A DNA stretch of 64,000 bases, taken from positions 19,749-83,748 of the forward strand of contig JAPOWW010000007.1 in NCBI GenBank assembly GCA_026707405.1, in the 5' to 3' direction. The position numbers were made by a program, and so were the translations under genes. Positions within the stretch are counted from its first letter, which is position 1, and the number at the start of each line of letters is the position of its first letter. Source of the stretch: Chloroflexota bacterium. GTDB taxonomy: Bacteria > Chloroflexota > UBA11872 > VXNJ01. The notes beneath the pieces were generated by a model. It searched no databases. It was not told where the DNA came from and saw nothing but the letters and a program-made list of their open reading frames with translations. Of the stretch, positions 16,167-24,964 are shown piece after piece.

Positions 16167-18188
16167 CTACGGGCTGTAGCCGCTGGGCGTGGCCGGGGGA
16201 GCCTGCGCACTGGCGGTCTCAACCATGCGCCCGAGCAGGAAGGAGAAGTCGCGGTAGGCGTCCAATCCGCCCAAGCGGCTTCGGAGCGTTCCTAGAAGAT
16301 CAGCCAGCTTGGACAGGTCTGCTAAAGCGTCGACGTCCTCGCCTTCATAGCCGTCAGGCAGAACGCTGTACCGGTCAGCCGCGAGCGCCACGATCGCGCC
16401 GAACTGAAGCAGCGGGTCTGCATCGAACCAAATAGGCCTGAGTGCCTGGTCAGCGCCGATCCGACCTATTACCTCGGCCTGTTGTCCTCGTGACTGCCCG
16501 GTGTCCGGCACCACCCAGCGCAGCTCGACCTTGCCCAGCTTGAAGTCTCCAGTCTCCAACACACCTTCGTGCAGTTCAAGCTCATAGAAGACCGTCGTGG
16601 CCGCGCCTGAGTGAATCTCCGCGAACTCCTTGCGGTCCTGGGCAAAGCTCTCGTCCGAGGTCACCCGGTTCTCGTAGCCGATTATGCGCCAGTACTTCAC
16701 CGCTTCCGGGTCCCAGGTTACCTGGGCGCGCGTCTGGTCGGCGAACGGCGTCGACAGCACCAGCCAGTTGTCGCGGCTGAAGGTCGCCCGCGCCTGATCA
16801 GTGCTGTCTAGATAGCGGTACCAGCCGTTGCCGTGTTGGGCGAGTTGCTCCAGCAACACGTCGTTGTAGTTGCTAATCCCCACGCCTATGGTGATGAGCC
16901 GCAGCGGATTGCTCGCGTCCCGGTCGTAAGCCGACTCCAGGATCGCAAACGGGTTGGTCGCGTCCACGTTGGCTACGCCGTCCGACATCAGGATGAAGTA
17001 GTTGTACGCGTCCGGACGTTCGAGACGCGCCTCGTTTGCCAGACGCACTCCAAGATTGAGACCGGCTTGGACGTTCGTGCTCTCCCGCGGCCGGAGCTGC
17101 TCGATGGAGCTTCGCACCGCCGGGGCGTCAGGTTCACGGTGTGTGACGGTCAGATCGTGCACCACGTCCTGCGTGAACTGAACGACGGCAATGCGGTCTC
17201 CCGGTCGCAGGCTCTGTCTTACCGCCTCCGCAGCGGCCCGGGCGATAGCCACCCGGTTTCCCTCCTCCATCGAGCCCGATGCGTCCAGCACCAGCGTGAC
17301 GTTTAGCGGCCGGTCGTCGACGACCCTGGCCGCCTGGAACCCGATGCGCGCCAGATTCTTTCGATTGTCCAGCGGGTGCGCCAGTACGTCGGTCGATATC
17401 GCGAATCCCCACCTGTCCGACGGCGGATCGTACTGGTAGTCGAAGGCGTTGACCCACTCTTCCGCCCTCACCGAATCCGGCTCGATATCGTGGCCCTGCC
17501 GCGCCCAGGCAAGCGCCAGTTGGTACGAGGTGCGATCGATATCCAGGCTGAAGGTCGAGACGGCGTCTTCTGACGTCGCAACCTGTGGCTGCCGCGGTTG
17601 ATCCCGAAACCTCGTGTCGGCGGGCCGTGCGGCGGCGGTAGCTGCCGGTGCCGGCGTCGGCTCTGCTCTCGCCATCGCCTCCACCGTCTTTGTCACTACC
17701 TTTTCGACAACCTTCTCGACTACCCGCTCGACCTCGACCTCAACCGTCCGCTGCTTCATGGCAGGTTCTTCGGCCCGTCGAGCCGGAGTTGCCACCTTCT
17801 CGACTTCCACCTCTTGGATTACGACTTTTTCAACCGGGGCTTCCACTACCTTCTCGACCGGCGCTTGCGCCATCTGGGGTACGGCCTTCTCGACTGGGAC
17901 TTCTTGCATAACCTCCGCGATCTGCTCGCCGCCGCCCCGCGAAGTCAGCAAGATCGCCAGGATGGCCACCACAGCCGCTCCAGACGCGCTCACCGTCAGC
18001 AAAGGCGTCCGTATGCGGCCGATCGCATCGATGAGCTTTCGCCAGCCCCGCGGCACGTCTGGATCCTCCAGGCGACCTTCCAGGGACTCCCAAAGGTTCA
18101 CGGGAGCGCGAAGCTCGTTTGCTTCCGCCGCGAAGTGCTGCTTCAGGGCCCGTTCGATGTCCTGGTCTGACAAATAGTTAGTAGCCAT
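16167..18188 (-). CDS. Membrane-anchored von Willebrand factor A protein, ECF sigma partner
   Basis: This protein of about 673 residues has a short cytoplasmic N-terminus (YLSDQDIERALKQHF), one membrane segment at about residues 60-85, and a low-complexity stalk. The stalk is rich in VEKVV and VEVE repeats. A VWA domain follows with the MIDAS motif DASGSMEEGN, then a C-terminal DUF3520-like region (FGAIVALAADRYSVLP). It overlaps the 3' end of the ECF sigma gene. The N-terminus resembles anti-sigma factors in position and topology, which is inference. The VWA domain probably binds a partner through Mg2+ outside the membrane and could signal to the sigma factor. Starts at 18188, 18197 and 18206 are possible; 18188 fits GAGG spacing best. 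Confidence 0.85.
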   Translation of the reverse strand: MATNYLSDQDIERALKQHFAAEANELRAPVNLWESLEGRLEDPDVPRGWRKLIDAIGRIRTPLLTVSASGAAVVAILAILLTSRGGGEQIAEVMQEVPVEKAVPQMAQAPVEKVVEAPVEKVVIQEVEVEKVATPARRAEEPAMKQRTVEVEVERVVEKVVEKVVTKTVEAMARAEPTPAPAATAAARPADTRFRDQPRQPQVATSEDAVSTFSLDIDRTSYQLALAWARQGHDIEPDSVRAEEWVNAFDYQYDPPSDRWGFAISTDVLAHPLDNRKNLARIGFQAARVVDDRPLNVTLVLDASGSMEEGNRVAIARAAAEAVRQSLRPGDRIAVVQFTQDVVHDLTVTHREPDAPAVRSSIEQLRPRESTNVQAGLNLGVRLANEARLERPDAYNYFILMSDGVANVDATNPFAILESAYDRDASNPLRLITIGVGISNYNDVLLEQLAQHGNGWYRYLDSTDQARATFSRDNWLVLSTPFADQTRAQVTWDPEAVKYWRIIGYENRVTSDESFAQDRKEFAEIHSGAATTVFYELELHEGVLETGDFKLGKVELRWVVPDTGQSRGQQAEVIGRIGADQALRPIWFDADPLLQFGAIVALAADRYSVLPDGYEGEDVDALADLSKLADLLGTLRSRLGGLDAYRDFSFLLGRMVETASAQAPPATPSGYSP

Positions 18189-18735
18189 CGCCGTCATCCT
18201 CTCCATCGGCGTCGGTCGTTAGCTCATCTCTTAGCTGGCCCAGCGCCCGGTGCAGCCTCGACTTGGCCGTCCCCAACGGCACGCCGATTGTTTCCGCCAG
18301 CTCCGGGACCGTCAGATCGGCGAAGTAGCGCAACACGATCACTTCCCGGTGGTCCGGCGTCAGCTTGGCCAGCGCCCGCCTGATCGTCTGGCGGTCGAAC
18401 TGTGCCTCCACCGCCTCCTCCGGCTGCGGCAGCTCGTCCGAAGGGTCCTGATCTTCCAGGGATACCGTGGGATGTGACCGAGTTCTGCTCAGCGACACGA
18501 TTTTGTTCACCAGGATGCGCACAACCCAGGGCTTGAACGGACGGCCCGGCTTGAATCCCTTGATTCCCCGCCATGCCGCGAGGAACGCTTCCTGCACCTG
18601 CTCCTCGGCCAGCGCCGGATTCCTCATCATCAGCAGCGCCGTGCCGTACAGGACGTCTTTGTACCGCTCTACGAGATGACGGAATGCTTCCCGCTCGCCG
18701 CCTTGGCAGCGCAGGATGGCTTGTTCATCCGTCAT
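18178..18735 (-). CDS. ECF-family RNA polymerase sigma factor
   Basis: This 185-residue sigma-70-family regulator has region 2 (YKDVLYGTALLMMRNPALAEE, promoter melting; written here as two parts YKDVLYGTALLM and MRNPALAEE) and region 4 (GVPLGTAKSRLHRALGQLR, -35 recognition). The linker between them is long and acidic (DQDPSDELPQPEEAVE). Its stop overlaps the start of a membrane VWA protein, so the two are translationally coupled and the VWA protein is the likely controller. Regulated genes cannot be read from this window. Confidence 0.92.
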   Translation of the reverse strand: MTDEQAILRCQGGEREAFRHLVERYKDVLYGTALLMMRNPALAEEQVQEAFLAAWRGIKGFKPGRPFKPWVVRILVNKIVSLSRTRSHPTVSLEDQDPSDELPQPEEAVEAQFDRQTIRRALAKLTPDHREVIVLRYFADLTVPELAETIGVPLGTAKSRLHRALGQLRDELTTDADGEDDGDGY

Positions 18736-18754
18736 ACGCTGCCCTCACGGCCGG

Positions 18755-18778
18755 TGTTATTCGGGGACTCTAATAACA
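18755..18778 (-). promoter_or_regulatory. Dyad just upstream of the ECF sigma gene
   Basis: TGTTATT (18755-18761) and AATAACA (18772-18778) are perfect 7-base arms with a 10-base spacer. They lie 20 bases upstream of the sigma start. The site may be an operator or a 5' leader hairpin. No regulator is identified. Confidence 0.35.
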
Positions 18779-19032
18779 ACTACGCTCGTTCGAGCCAAAT
18801 CGTTCCATCGCCCCAAGCAAAACCCCGAAACCGCTTGCGGAACGAATCACAGGCAAACCACCGTATTGCTAACAGGCTGAGCGATACAGGTTGTGGATTG
18901 GTTGGCTGTACCGAGCTTCCGAAGGCGTCTACCCGTCTCTCATGCGATTGACATCACGGGGCGCCGACCGGCGAACGGCCCTAACGGCTAACGGTCTGGC
19001 ATCTCGCGGCAAGCAGCACTAGGCGGCTCGCT
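18779..19032. other. Spacer between sigma gene and DoeA-like gene
   Basis: About 250 bases of non-coding sequence upstream of the sigma gene and downstream of the hydrolase. I see no open frame of merit, hairpin or promoter pair with good spacing. Confidence 0.5.
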
Positions 19033-20214
19033 TCACTCCACCACGAAAAGACCGCGGTCGACGCCGCAGACCCGCTCGCCGCCGTTTTCCGTGACAATGA
19101 TCGACTCGGATATCGCCGCGCCAAAATCGTCGAGCCAGATGCCTGATTGAAAGTGAAAGCACATGCCTGCTTGCAGGACGGTGTTGTCGCCGGGGCGAAG
19201 ACTCGCCGTCCGCTCGCCCCAATCGGGCGGGAACCCCACACCGATGGGATATCCGACCCGGCTGTCCTTGCTGTAACCGTGGCGGTTGATCGTCTTCTGC
19301 CAGATTGCTTCGACCTCCGCACACGTCGCTCCAGGTCTGGCGGCCTCGATTGCCGTGTCGCCGCCCTCGACGATTGCCGCCGCGAGCTTCAACACTTCGG
19401 AAGGAGGAGCGCCGATATAGGCGGTTCTCACCAGGGGCGCGTGATAGTGCCGCCGCGCCGCCGCCAGTTCTATGACGACCAGCCCCTCGTCGGGCAACGG
19501 CTCATCGGTCCAAGTCAGGTGAGGCGTGCTCGTGCCCTCAGACACCTGGATCAGCGGACAAAGGCTCGTATAGTCACCATATCCATCGTCGAGTCCAATG
19601 ATTTGCTCGTAATAGATGTCCGCCGCCATCTCATGCTGCCTGACGCCCGGCGCAAGCTTCGCAAGCGCGCGATTCATCACCCTGGTCGTTAGCTCACCCG
19701 CCTCTCGCATATAGGCCAGCTCGGCTTCCGACTTGACCAGGCGCGCCCAGTTCACAAGCTCTTTGCTGTCCGAAATGCTCGCGTCGGGGAGGCCGCTCGC
19801 AAGATGCTGATGTGCCCTGGCGGTGTAGTAAGGGGCGTCGAAGTCGACGCCAATCTGGGTAGCGCCCCAACCCCGTTGCGTGATCAGGTCGCTCAGCTCA
19901 TCGTAAGGATGATCGACGGGATGATTAACTAGGGGTTCGGAATACGCGACGATGTTGGGTCCCGGAAGGCCGGTCGTGATGTGGGCCGACTTGGCATCCT
20001 GTGCGCGACCAAACCAGATCGGAGCCGTTTCCTCGACGTGAACGAGGACGGCCTGCGGCATGTAGAACGACCACCCGTCGAAACCCGTTAGCCAGTTCAT
20101 GTTGGCCGGGTCCTGGCAGACGAGTAGCTCGAAGCCTGCGGCTTCCATGCGGCGCTTTACGTCCGACACGCGCCTTTCGTAGTCGGCTGCTTCGAATGGT
20201 TTCACATACGCCAT
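19033..20214 (-). CDS. M24-fold hydrolase, ectoine hydrolase (DoeA)-like
   Basis: This protein of about 393 residues has the two-domain creatinase/prolidase fold. The metal ligands of true Xaa-Pro aminopeptidases are absent: the VDxG position reads VIELAAARRHYHAPL, so the first Asp is Glu and the second Asp is Pro. That pattern, with GFPPDWGERTASLRPGD and FHFQSGIWLDD, fits the metal-independent creatinase/DoeA branch. DoeA opens the ectoine ring to N-acetyl-diaminobutyrate. No other ectoine gene (doeB, ectABC, uptake) lies nearby, so another cyclic amidine or amide is possible. ATG 20214 is preferred over TTG 20223. The Shine-Dalgarno is weak. Confidence 0.78.
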   Translation of the reverse strand: MAYVKPFEAADYERRVSDVKRRMEAAGFELLVCQDPANMNWLTGFDGWSFYMPQAVLVHVEETAPIWFGRAQDAKSAHITTGLPGPNIVAYSEPLVNHPVDHPYDELSDLITQRGWGATQIGVDFDAPYYTARAHQHLASGLPDASISDSKELVNWARLVKSEAELAYMREAGELTTRVMNRALAKLAPGVRQHEMAADIYYEQIIGLDDGYGDYTSLCPLIQVSEGTSTPHLTWTDEPLPDEGLVVIELAAARRHYHAPLVRTAYIGAPPSEVLKLAAAIVEGGDTAIEAARPGATCAEVEAIWQKTINRHGYSKDSRVGYPIGVGFPPDWGERTASLRPGDNTVLQAGMCFHFQSGIWLDDFGAAISESIIVTENGGERVCGVDRGLFVVE

Positions 20215-20387
20215 GGGACCCAATCATAGATCGGTTCCCGCCCGTGGAGAGGCGGGGCATCGCCTCAAACTTGGGGGGCGGGCGCTGGATGGCTCGGATC
20301 ACCATGGCGCGACTAGTCTCGTCGAGCACCAAAAGCTGCGGTGCCGCGGCTGACGCGCCGAACCGTCGGCGGACTGCCCGCCTGTAG

Positions 20388-20464
<77 letters not shown>

Positions 20465-20523
20465 ATTGCTCTGATGATATCGACGATCCGCGATTTAGTC
20501 TCTATGAAAGCCCGCTGCGCGCC

Positions 20524-21639
20524 CTACACCAGCACCATGTTCGGATCGAACGCCCTGCGAAACTCCTCGAACCCCGGAATGCCCGACACGCCCCCGGCGC
20601 CGCAATCCGGCGGCCATTGCGACGCCTCGCCTCCGTTCCCCGTGATCAGTTCATCGAGCGCATCCAAATCGGATCCCAAGGCGATGCCCCAGCGCCCCAG
20701 CGGCAAGGCCAGCGCGGAGCAGACCGGCAGATCCCCCGCTATCCGAGTCAGAATCCGTGCGCACACCGCCGGACCCGCCGTCCACTTGACACCTTCCCGG
20801 TCCTCGTCGGCCAAGTCGGAATCGATACCCGCCAGCGTCCCAGTGCCCGCGTCCTCCCATTCGACGTCAAACTCCCAAAGACCATCCAACGCGGCATCGA
20901 CATCCGCCTCGCGACCCGCGATCGAGACTTGCATAGTTGCTTGGCCATCTCCTTTGACAACTAGCAAAAGCGACTCGACGCCACGCGGCCTCCCCAATGC
21001 CTCGTCCAAGAGCCTCGAGTCAAGACTCCCAATCCCGGTCACCCACCTCTCGGGAATCGTCTCCACCCTCAACTGAAGCTCCACCGGAATCGCAAAAAAC
21101 CCAAGCGCCCCCACCAGCGCGCGGGTGATGTCGTACCCGGCGGAGTTCTTGATCGTCTTCCCGCCCGAACCCAGAAACGTTCCATCCCCGAGCAACCACC
21201 GGCCCCCCAGAATCCAGTGACGCAGGTCGGGCAGTCCGGCGGACTGGACCTGGGATAGTCCCGTCACGACCGTCTCCGCAACGGACCTATGTCCGCACAG
21301 CGGTCCAACCGGCCATCGAAGACCCTCTCGCTCCAGTGCGGATGCGAGCGACGCGTGGCTCACCCCCGGTTCGACCCGCGCTACGCGATTGGGCGGGTCG
21401 ATCTCGAGAATCCCGTTCATCCGCGCCAGCGACACGCCCGCAATCTCCGGAGATGGCGCCTCCCGCCCCAGCGCGTTCGCGGACGCCTCGATCAGGTGAA
21501 GCCTCTCCGCGTTCGCCGCACACGACGCGACCACCGCCCGCAGCTCTTCAGGAGTCGATGGCGCGACAACCAGACGGCCCGATCCGGTTCGGGACAAGCT
21601 GTCAGAGCCTACAATCGCGGATAGAAAGCCGTTTCCCAT
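20524..21639 (-). CDS. FAD-binding oxidoreductase, GlcE-like
   Basis: This protein of about 371 residues has the FAD_binding_4 core: VVAPSTPEELRAVV, VEPGVSHASLASAL, and the hallmark GGKTIKNSAGYDITRALVG (VKNVAGYD-type). It ends in EFRRAFDPNMVLV, like GlcE of glycolate oxidase. GlcE pairs with GlcD and the iron-sulfur subunit GlcF to oxidise glycolate or other 2-hydroxy acids and pass electrons to quinone. Neither partner is adjacent, so the complex would be encoded elsewhere. ATG 21639 with GAGGGAC upstream is chosen; a longer frame to 21732 overlaps the divergent murT. Confidence 0.8.
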   Translation of the reverse strand: MGNGFLSAIVGSDSLSRTGSGRLVVAPSTPEELRAVVASCAANAERLHLIEASANALGREAPSPEIAGVSLARMNGILEIDPPNRVARVEPGVSHASLASALEREGLRWPVGPLCGHRSVAETVVTGLSQVQSAGLPDLRHWILGGRWLLGDGTFLGSGGKTIKNSAGYDITRALVGALGFFAIPVELQLRVETIPERWVTGIGSLDSRLLDEALGRPRGVESLLLVVKGDGQATMQVSIAGREADVDAALDGLWEFDVEWEDAGTGTLAGIDSDLADEDREGVKWTAGPAVCARILTRIAGDLPVCSALALPLGRWGIALGSDLDALDELITGNGGEASQWPPDCGAGGVSGIPGFEEFRRAFDPNMVLV

Positions 21640-21713
21640 TAGTCCCTCGCGGAAGGCGGAGATGCCGCGCGAATGTCCCACCCACTTAATAGCAGAATCG
21701 GCGCCCCCACATA

Positions 21714-23090
21714 ATGCGTGACCGGCTGGCAATAGCCTTGGGAAAGATCGCCGGAGGCCTGACGAGGGTCCTGCGGCTGGGCGGCGGGACCGCGATCCCC
21801 GGACTTGCGGCTCTCAAGCTAAGTCCCGGCATTCTGGAGCGGCTGCTCGAAGCGATTCCCCAGGGATTCGTATTTGTGACCGGAACCAACGGTAAGACGA
21901 CGACTGCGGCCATGCTGAGCCGCATACTCTCGGCAGCGGGTAACGACGTTCTGACTAACCGGACTGGATCGAACCTCTCTAGGGGCCTTGTATCTCACCT
22001 GATTCAACGCACTAATTCTCTGGGTAGCTTGACAGTGCAGCCAAACAGCATCGGAGTGTTCGAGGTCGACGAAGCGGCGCTGATCGCAATTCTCCCTGAC
22101 ACGCGTCCGCGCGTGGTATTGCTGACAAATCTATTCCGCGATCAGCTCGACCGATACGGGGAGATCGATTCGATTTCAAAAGAGTGGGCGCGCGTAATCC
22201 ACGCCTCCGGCAAAGGCTTGCACGTTGTCCTGAATGCCGACGATCCCGCGGTCGTTCACGCCGGCGCGCGGGGGCAAGGCGAGATTTCAACGTATCGCGT
22301 AGAAGTTGCACGCGATGCGCGCGCGCCGGACGAATGGGCCGATTCTGTTTCGTGTCCGTTGTGCAGCGCTCGGCTCGACTATCGTGGTTTGACCTATTCC
22401 CACCTCGGAGATTACGTGTGTCCAGACTGCGGCTTCGAACGTCCGGCCCTCGGCTTGGCCGCAACCGAGGTCCACGCCGTCGGCCTGAGTCCCGCGCGCT
22501 TCACCTTGAGCCACGGGGACTCGCTCGACCGCATCGATCTCGATCTCCCCGGCCTCTTCAACGTCTACAACGCCCTGGCGGCCGCTGCGGCGGCATTCGC
22601 CCTAGGCATTTCCGCGGACGACGTAAAAACAGGCCTCGAACGATTCAGGCCCGCTTTCGGTCGAGCCGAGCGCACGTTGGTCGATGGAGTCGAGCTGGTT
22701 TTTCTCCTGGTCAAGAATCCCGCCGGGGCCAACGAAGTCCTGCGATCGCTCCGGCAAGACCCCGAACCGGCAAACTATCTGATGGCGCTAAACGACCGGG
22801 CCGCCGACGGAGAAGACGTGTCGTGGATCTGGGACATTGACTTCGACGGGCTTCAAGCAACCAGCATCGTCGTGACCGGTGACCGCGCCGAAGACCTTGC
22901 GCTCCGGTTGAAATATGCCGGGCTCTCCGGAGCGCAATTGGTCACCGTCGACGCTGACCGTCAAAGTGCCCTCTCGCGCATACTCCGGGGCAAAGGCAAG
23001 GTCAACGTTCTCGCCACCTACACCGCTATGCTGGAGCTGCGGAAGCTGCTCGTTGAGCGTGGCGTTCTAACCCCTTATTGGACCGAATGA
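21714..23090 (+). CDS. murT: Lipid II isoglutaminyl synthase, Mur-ligase-like subunit MurT
   Basis: This 458-residue protein has the Mur-ligase ATP-binding loop VTGTNGKTTTAAML near residue 60, a central domain, and an inserted zinc-ribbon-like part CPLCSARLDY..CPDCGFERP near residues 220-245. A DUF1727 C-terminus ends in TYTAMLELRKLL. MurT with GatD amidates D-glutamate in position 2 of the lipid II stem peptide, using ATP and glutamine. Its stop TGA overlaps the ATG of gatD (ATGA), so the two subunits are coupled. The pair is typical of Gram-positive-type and Chloroflexota-type walls. ATG 21714 is close to the divergent GlcE-like start. Confidence 0.93.
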   Translation: MRDRLAIALGKIAGGLTRVLRLGGGTAIPGLAALKLSPGILERLLEAIPQGFVFVTGTNGKTTTAAMLSRILSAAGNDVLTNRTGSNLSRGLVSHLIQRTNSLGSLTVQPNSIGVFEVDEAALIAILPDTRPRVVLLTNLFRDQLDRYGEIDSISKEWARVIHASGKGLHVVLNADDPAVVHAGARGQGEISTYRVEVARDARAPDEWADSVSCPLCSARLDYRGLTYSHLGDYVCPDCGFERPALGLAATEVHAVGLSPARFTLSHGDSLDRIDLDLPGLFNVYNALAAAAAAFALGISADDVKTGLERFRPAFGRAERTLVDGVELVFLLVKNPAGANEVLRSLRQDPEPANYLMALNDRAADGEDVSWIWDIDFDGLQATSIVVTGDRAEDLALRLKYAGLSGAQLVTVDADRQSALSRILRGKGKVNVLATYTAMLELRKLLVERGVLTPYWTE

Positions 23091-23824
23091 AACTTCGCCT
23101 CGGATATTTGTATCCCGATCTAATGAATATCTACGCCGACCGTGGCAACATCGACTGCCTTAGGAAGCGCTGCGAATGGCGCGGGATCGTGTTGGAGATC
23201 GAGCGCATCGGCCTGAACTACGAATTCAACCCAAACGAAACGGACCTGCTGTTCGTCGGCGGCGGGCAAGATCGGCAACAGCAAGCCGCTAGCAAGGACC
23301 TCACCGAGCGGACCGGGACGCTCGTCCGGGAGGCCGTAGATCAGGGGGCTGCGCTGCTCGCGGTTTGCGGCGGTTATCAGTTAATGGGCAATCGCTACGT
23401 CGCTGCCGACGGGTCCGAGCTGGCCGGAATCGGTCTCTTCGACGCCGAAACCCGGCATCCTGGACCTAACGTCCCGCGCTGTATCGGCAACGTGGCGGCT
23501 GAGTGGGAAGGCGGTTTGCTCGTCGGATTCGAGAATCATGGAGGGCGAACCTATCTAGGTCCCCAATCGGAGCCGCTCGCCCGAGTCGTTGCGGGAGTCG
23601 GAAACAACGGCGAGGATGGCACCGAGGGCGCGCGCAGCGGACTGGCCTTCGGGACTTACCTTCATGGTTCGCTGCTGCCCAAGAACCCCCATTTCGCCGA
23701 CTTCCTCTTGCAGTCGGCTCTGCAGCGGAACTATTCGGGTGTCACATTGGAGCCACTCGACGACTCCGAGGAATGGGCCGCGCATCGAGCGGCGCTGGCG
23801 AAAGCAGGCGCAAAACCCCGATAA
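23087..23824 (+). CDS. gatD: Lipid II isoglutaminyl synthase, glutaminase subunit GatD
   Basis: This protein of about 245 residues is a class I glutamine amidotransferase related to CobB/CobQ. The nucleophile lies in LLAVCGGYQLMG (Cys94) and the His in FGTYLHGSLLP (His193), matching the known GatD positions. It releases ammonia from glutamine for MurT. The start ATG at 23087 overlaps the murT stop; a TTG at 23078 is less likely. Confidence 0.93.
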   Translation: MKLRLGYLYPDLMNIYADRGNIDCLRKRCEWRGIVLEIERIGLNYEFNPNETDLLFVGGGQDRQQQAASKDLTERTGTLVREAVDQGAALLAVCGGYQLMGNRYVAADGSELAGIGLFDAETRHPGPNVPRCIGNVAAEWEGGLLVGFENHGGRTYLGPQSEPLARVVAGVGNNGEDGTEGARSGLAFGTYLHGSLLPKNPHFADFLLQSALQRNYSGVTLEPLDDSEEWAAHRAALAKAGAKPR

Positions 23825-23848
23825 CCCAACCTGTTTCGACCGGGTTGA

Positions 23849-24766
23849 TCAGCTCAGTTCCTCGATAGATCGCTCGATCAGCGCGGCCACGCGTTCGGGG
23901 GCTTGTAGCTCGATCATGTGCCCGCACCGAGACAAAACGGTCACCGAAACATCTCCGCCAAGTCTGTCGGGGAAATTGCGGTCGAGCAGCCCGGCAAGCG
24001 GGTCTCTGCCGCCGACCACCACCCGGATGGGAACCTCAATCTCGCCAATTCCCGCCATTCCTTCCCCGTTTAGCAACGTGCCGATAGCGCGGTCCAAAGC
24101 CGCGACACGGCCCGGCGTCCGACCCTCCATGTAAATCGACTCCGCCACGCTCGCGGCGGCGCGCGAGCTTCCCGACAACCAGCGAATCAGAAGGCGGAGT
24201 AGCCGGCGGCTCGAGAGGACAGTCTCCAGCATCCGCACTCTGAGCGCCGGAGCCAGTGAGTCCCAATCGAACGGCAAATTCAATCCCAGCACCGGCGACA
24301 GCAGCACAATGAGCTTGAGTTTTGCCCCGCCAACCGACGCGGCATGCAGGGCCGCAGGGGCGCTAGCGGACGATGCGACCAGCACCACAGGCTCAGGGCA
24401 AGTCTCCTCGATGAACCTGGCCAGCACCCGACCTTGCGACTGGGGAGAATAGTCGAAGTCATGGGGCTTGCCGGAGAGGCCCGATCCGGGTAAGTCGACG
24501 GATGTCACACTCAGTTTCTCTGAAAGTGCGGTCGACACCGTCCGCCAGGTCTGGGTCGAGCCGAGAAGTCCATGTGCCAGCACTACCGGCGATCCCGCGC
24601 CCTCTTGCCGGTAGTGAACGTCTATCCCTTCTATCTGCAGGAGTCGGCCATCCGTGATCAGAGCGGCCTCCGGGATCGGTCTGCGATCCTGGCGAAGCCC
24701 CCGGAACAGCCACCTCACAGTCAGGGCGAGCAACACCCCGGCAAAGATTCGAAGCATGTATCTCAT
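23849..24766 (-). CDS. Alpha/beta hydrolase, membrane-anchored
   Basis: This 305-residue protein has an N-terminal membrane segment (about residues 4-20), then an alpha/beta-hydrolase fold: VVLAHGLLGSTQTW (oxyanion region), VDLPGSGLSGKP, GGRDPLAGLL (acid) and CGHMIELQAPERV (His). The nucleophile elbow is VASSASAPA in place of GxSxG. A Ser is in the right place, but both Gly positions are Ser or Ala. The substrate is unknown. It is convergent with gatD and diverges from the electron-transfer operon. Confidence 0.8.
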   Translation of the reverse strand: MRYMLRIFAGVLLALTVRWLFRGLRQDRRPIPEAALITDGRLLQIEGIDVHYRQEGAGSPVVLAHGLLGSTQTWRTVSTALSEKLSVTSVDLPGSGLSGKPHDFDYSPQSQGRVLARFIEETCPEPVVLVASSASAPAALHAASVGGAKLKLIVLLSPVLGLNLPFDWDSLAPALRVRMLETVLSSRRLLRLLIRWLSGSSRAAASVAESIYMEGRTPGRVAALDRAIGTLLNGEGMAGIGEIEVPIRVVVGGRDPLAGLLDRNFPDRLGGDVSVTVLSRCGHMIELQAPERVAALIERSIEELS

Positions 24767-24884
24767 AAGATTGGAAATTACTTAACAGACTAGAGTTCCG
24801 CCGCCAGCTCGACCGGAAGCACAAAACTCGCCCCGCATCATATTCGGCTGAACAAACGCGGATATTGTAAAAATGCAATTCGCC

Positions 24885-24906
24885 TACGGTCGGAATTGCG
24901 ACCGTA
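24885..24906. promoter_or_regulatory. Perfect dyad upstream of the electron-transfer operon
   Basis: TACGGTCG (24885-24892), GAATTG, CGACCGTA (24899-24906) form an 8-6-8 inverted repeat, 58 bases before the first ATG of the operon. It could bind a dimeric regulator. It also lies between divergent genes. Confidence 0.45.
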
Positions 24907-24964
24907 AGCATTGGGACTTTACAATCCTCGCTGGGTCACCCCACGAAATCCAGAAAAGAGGCTA

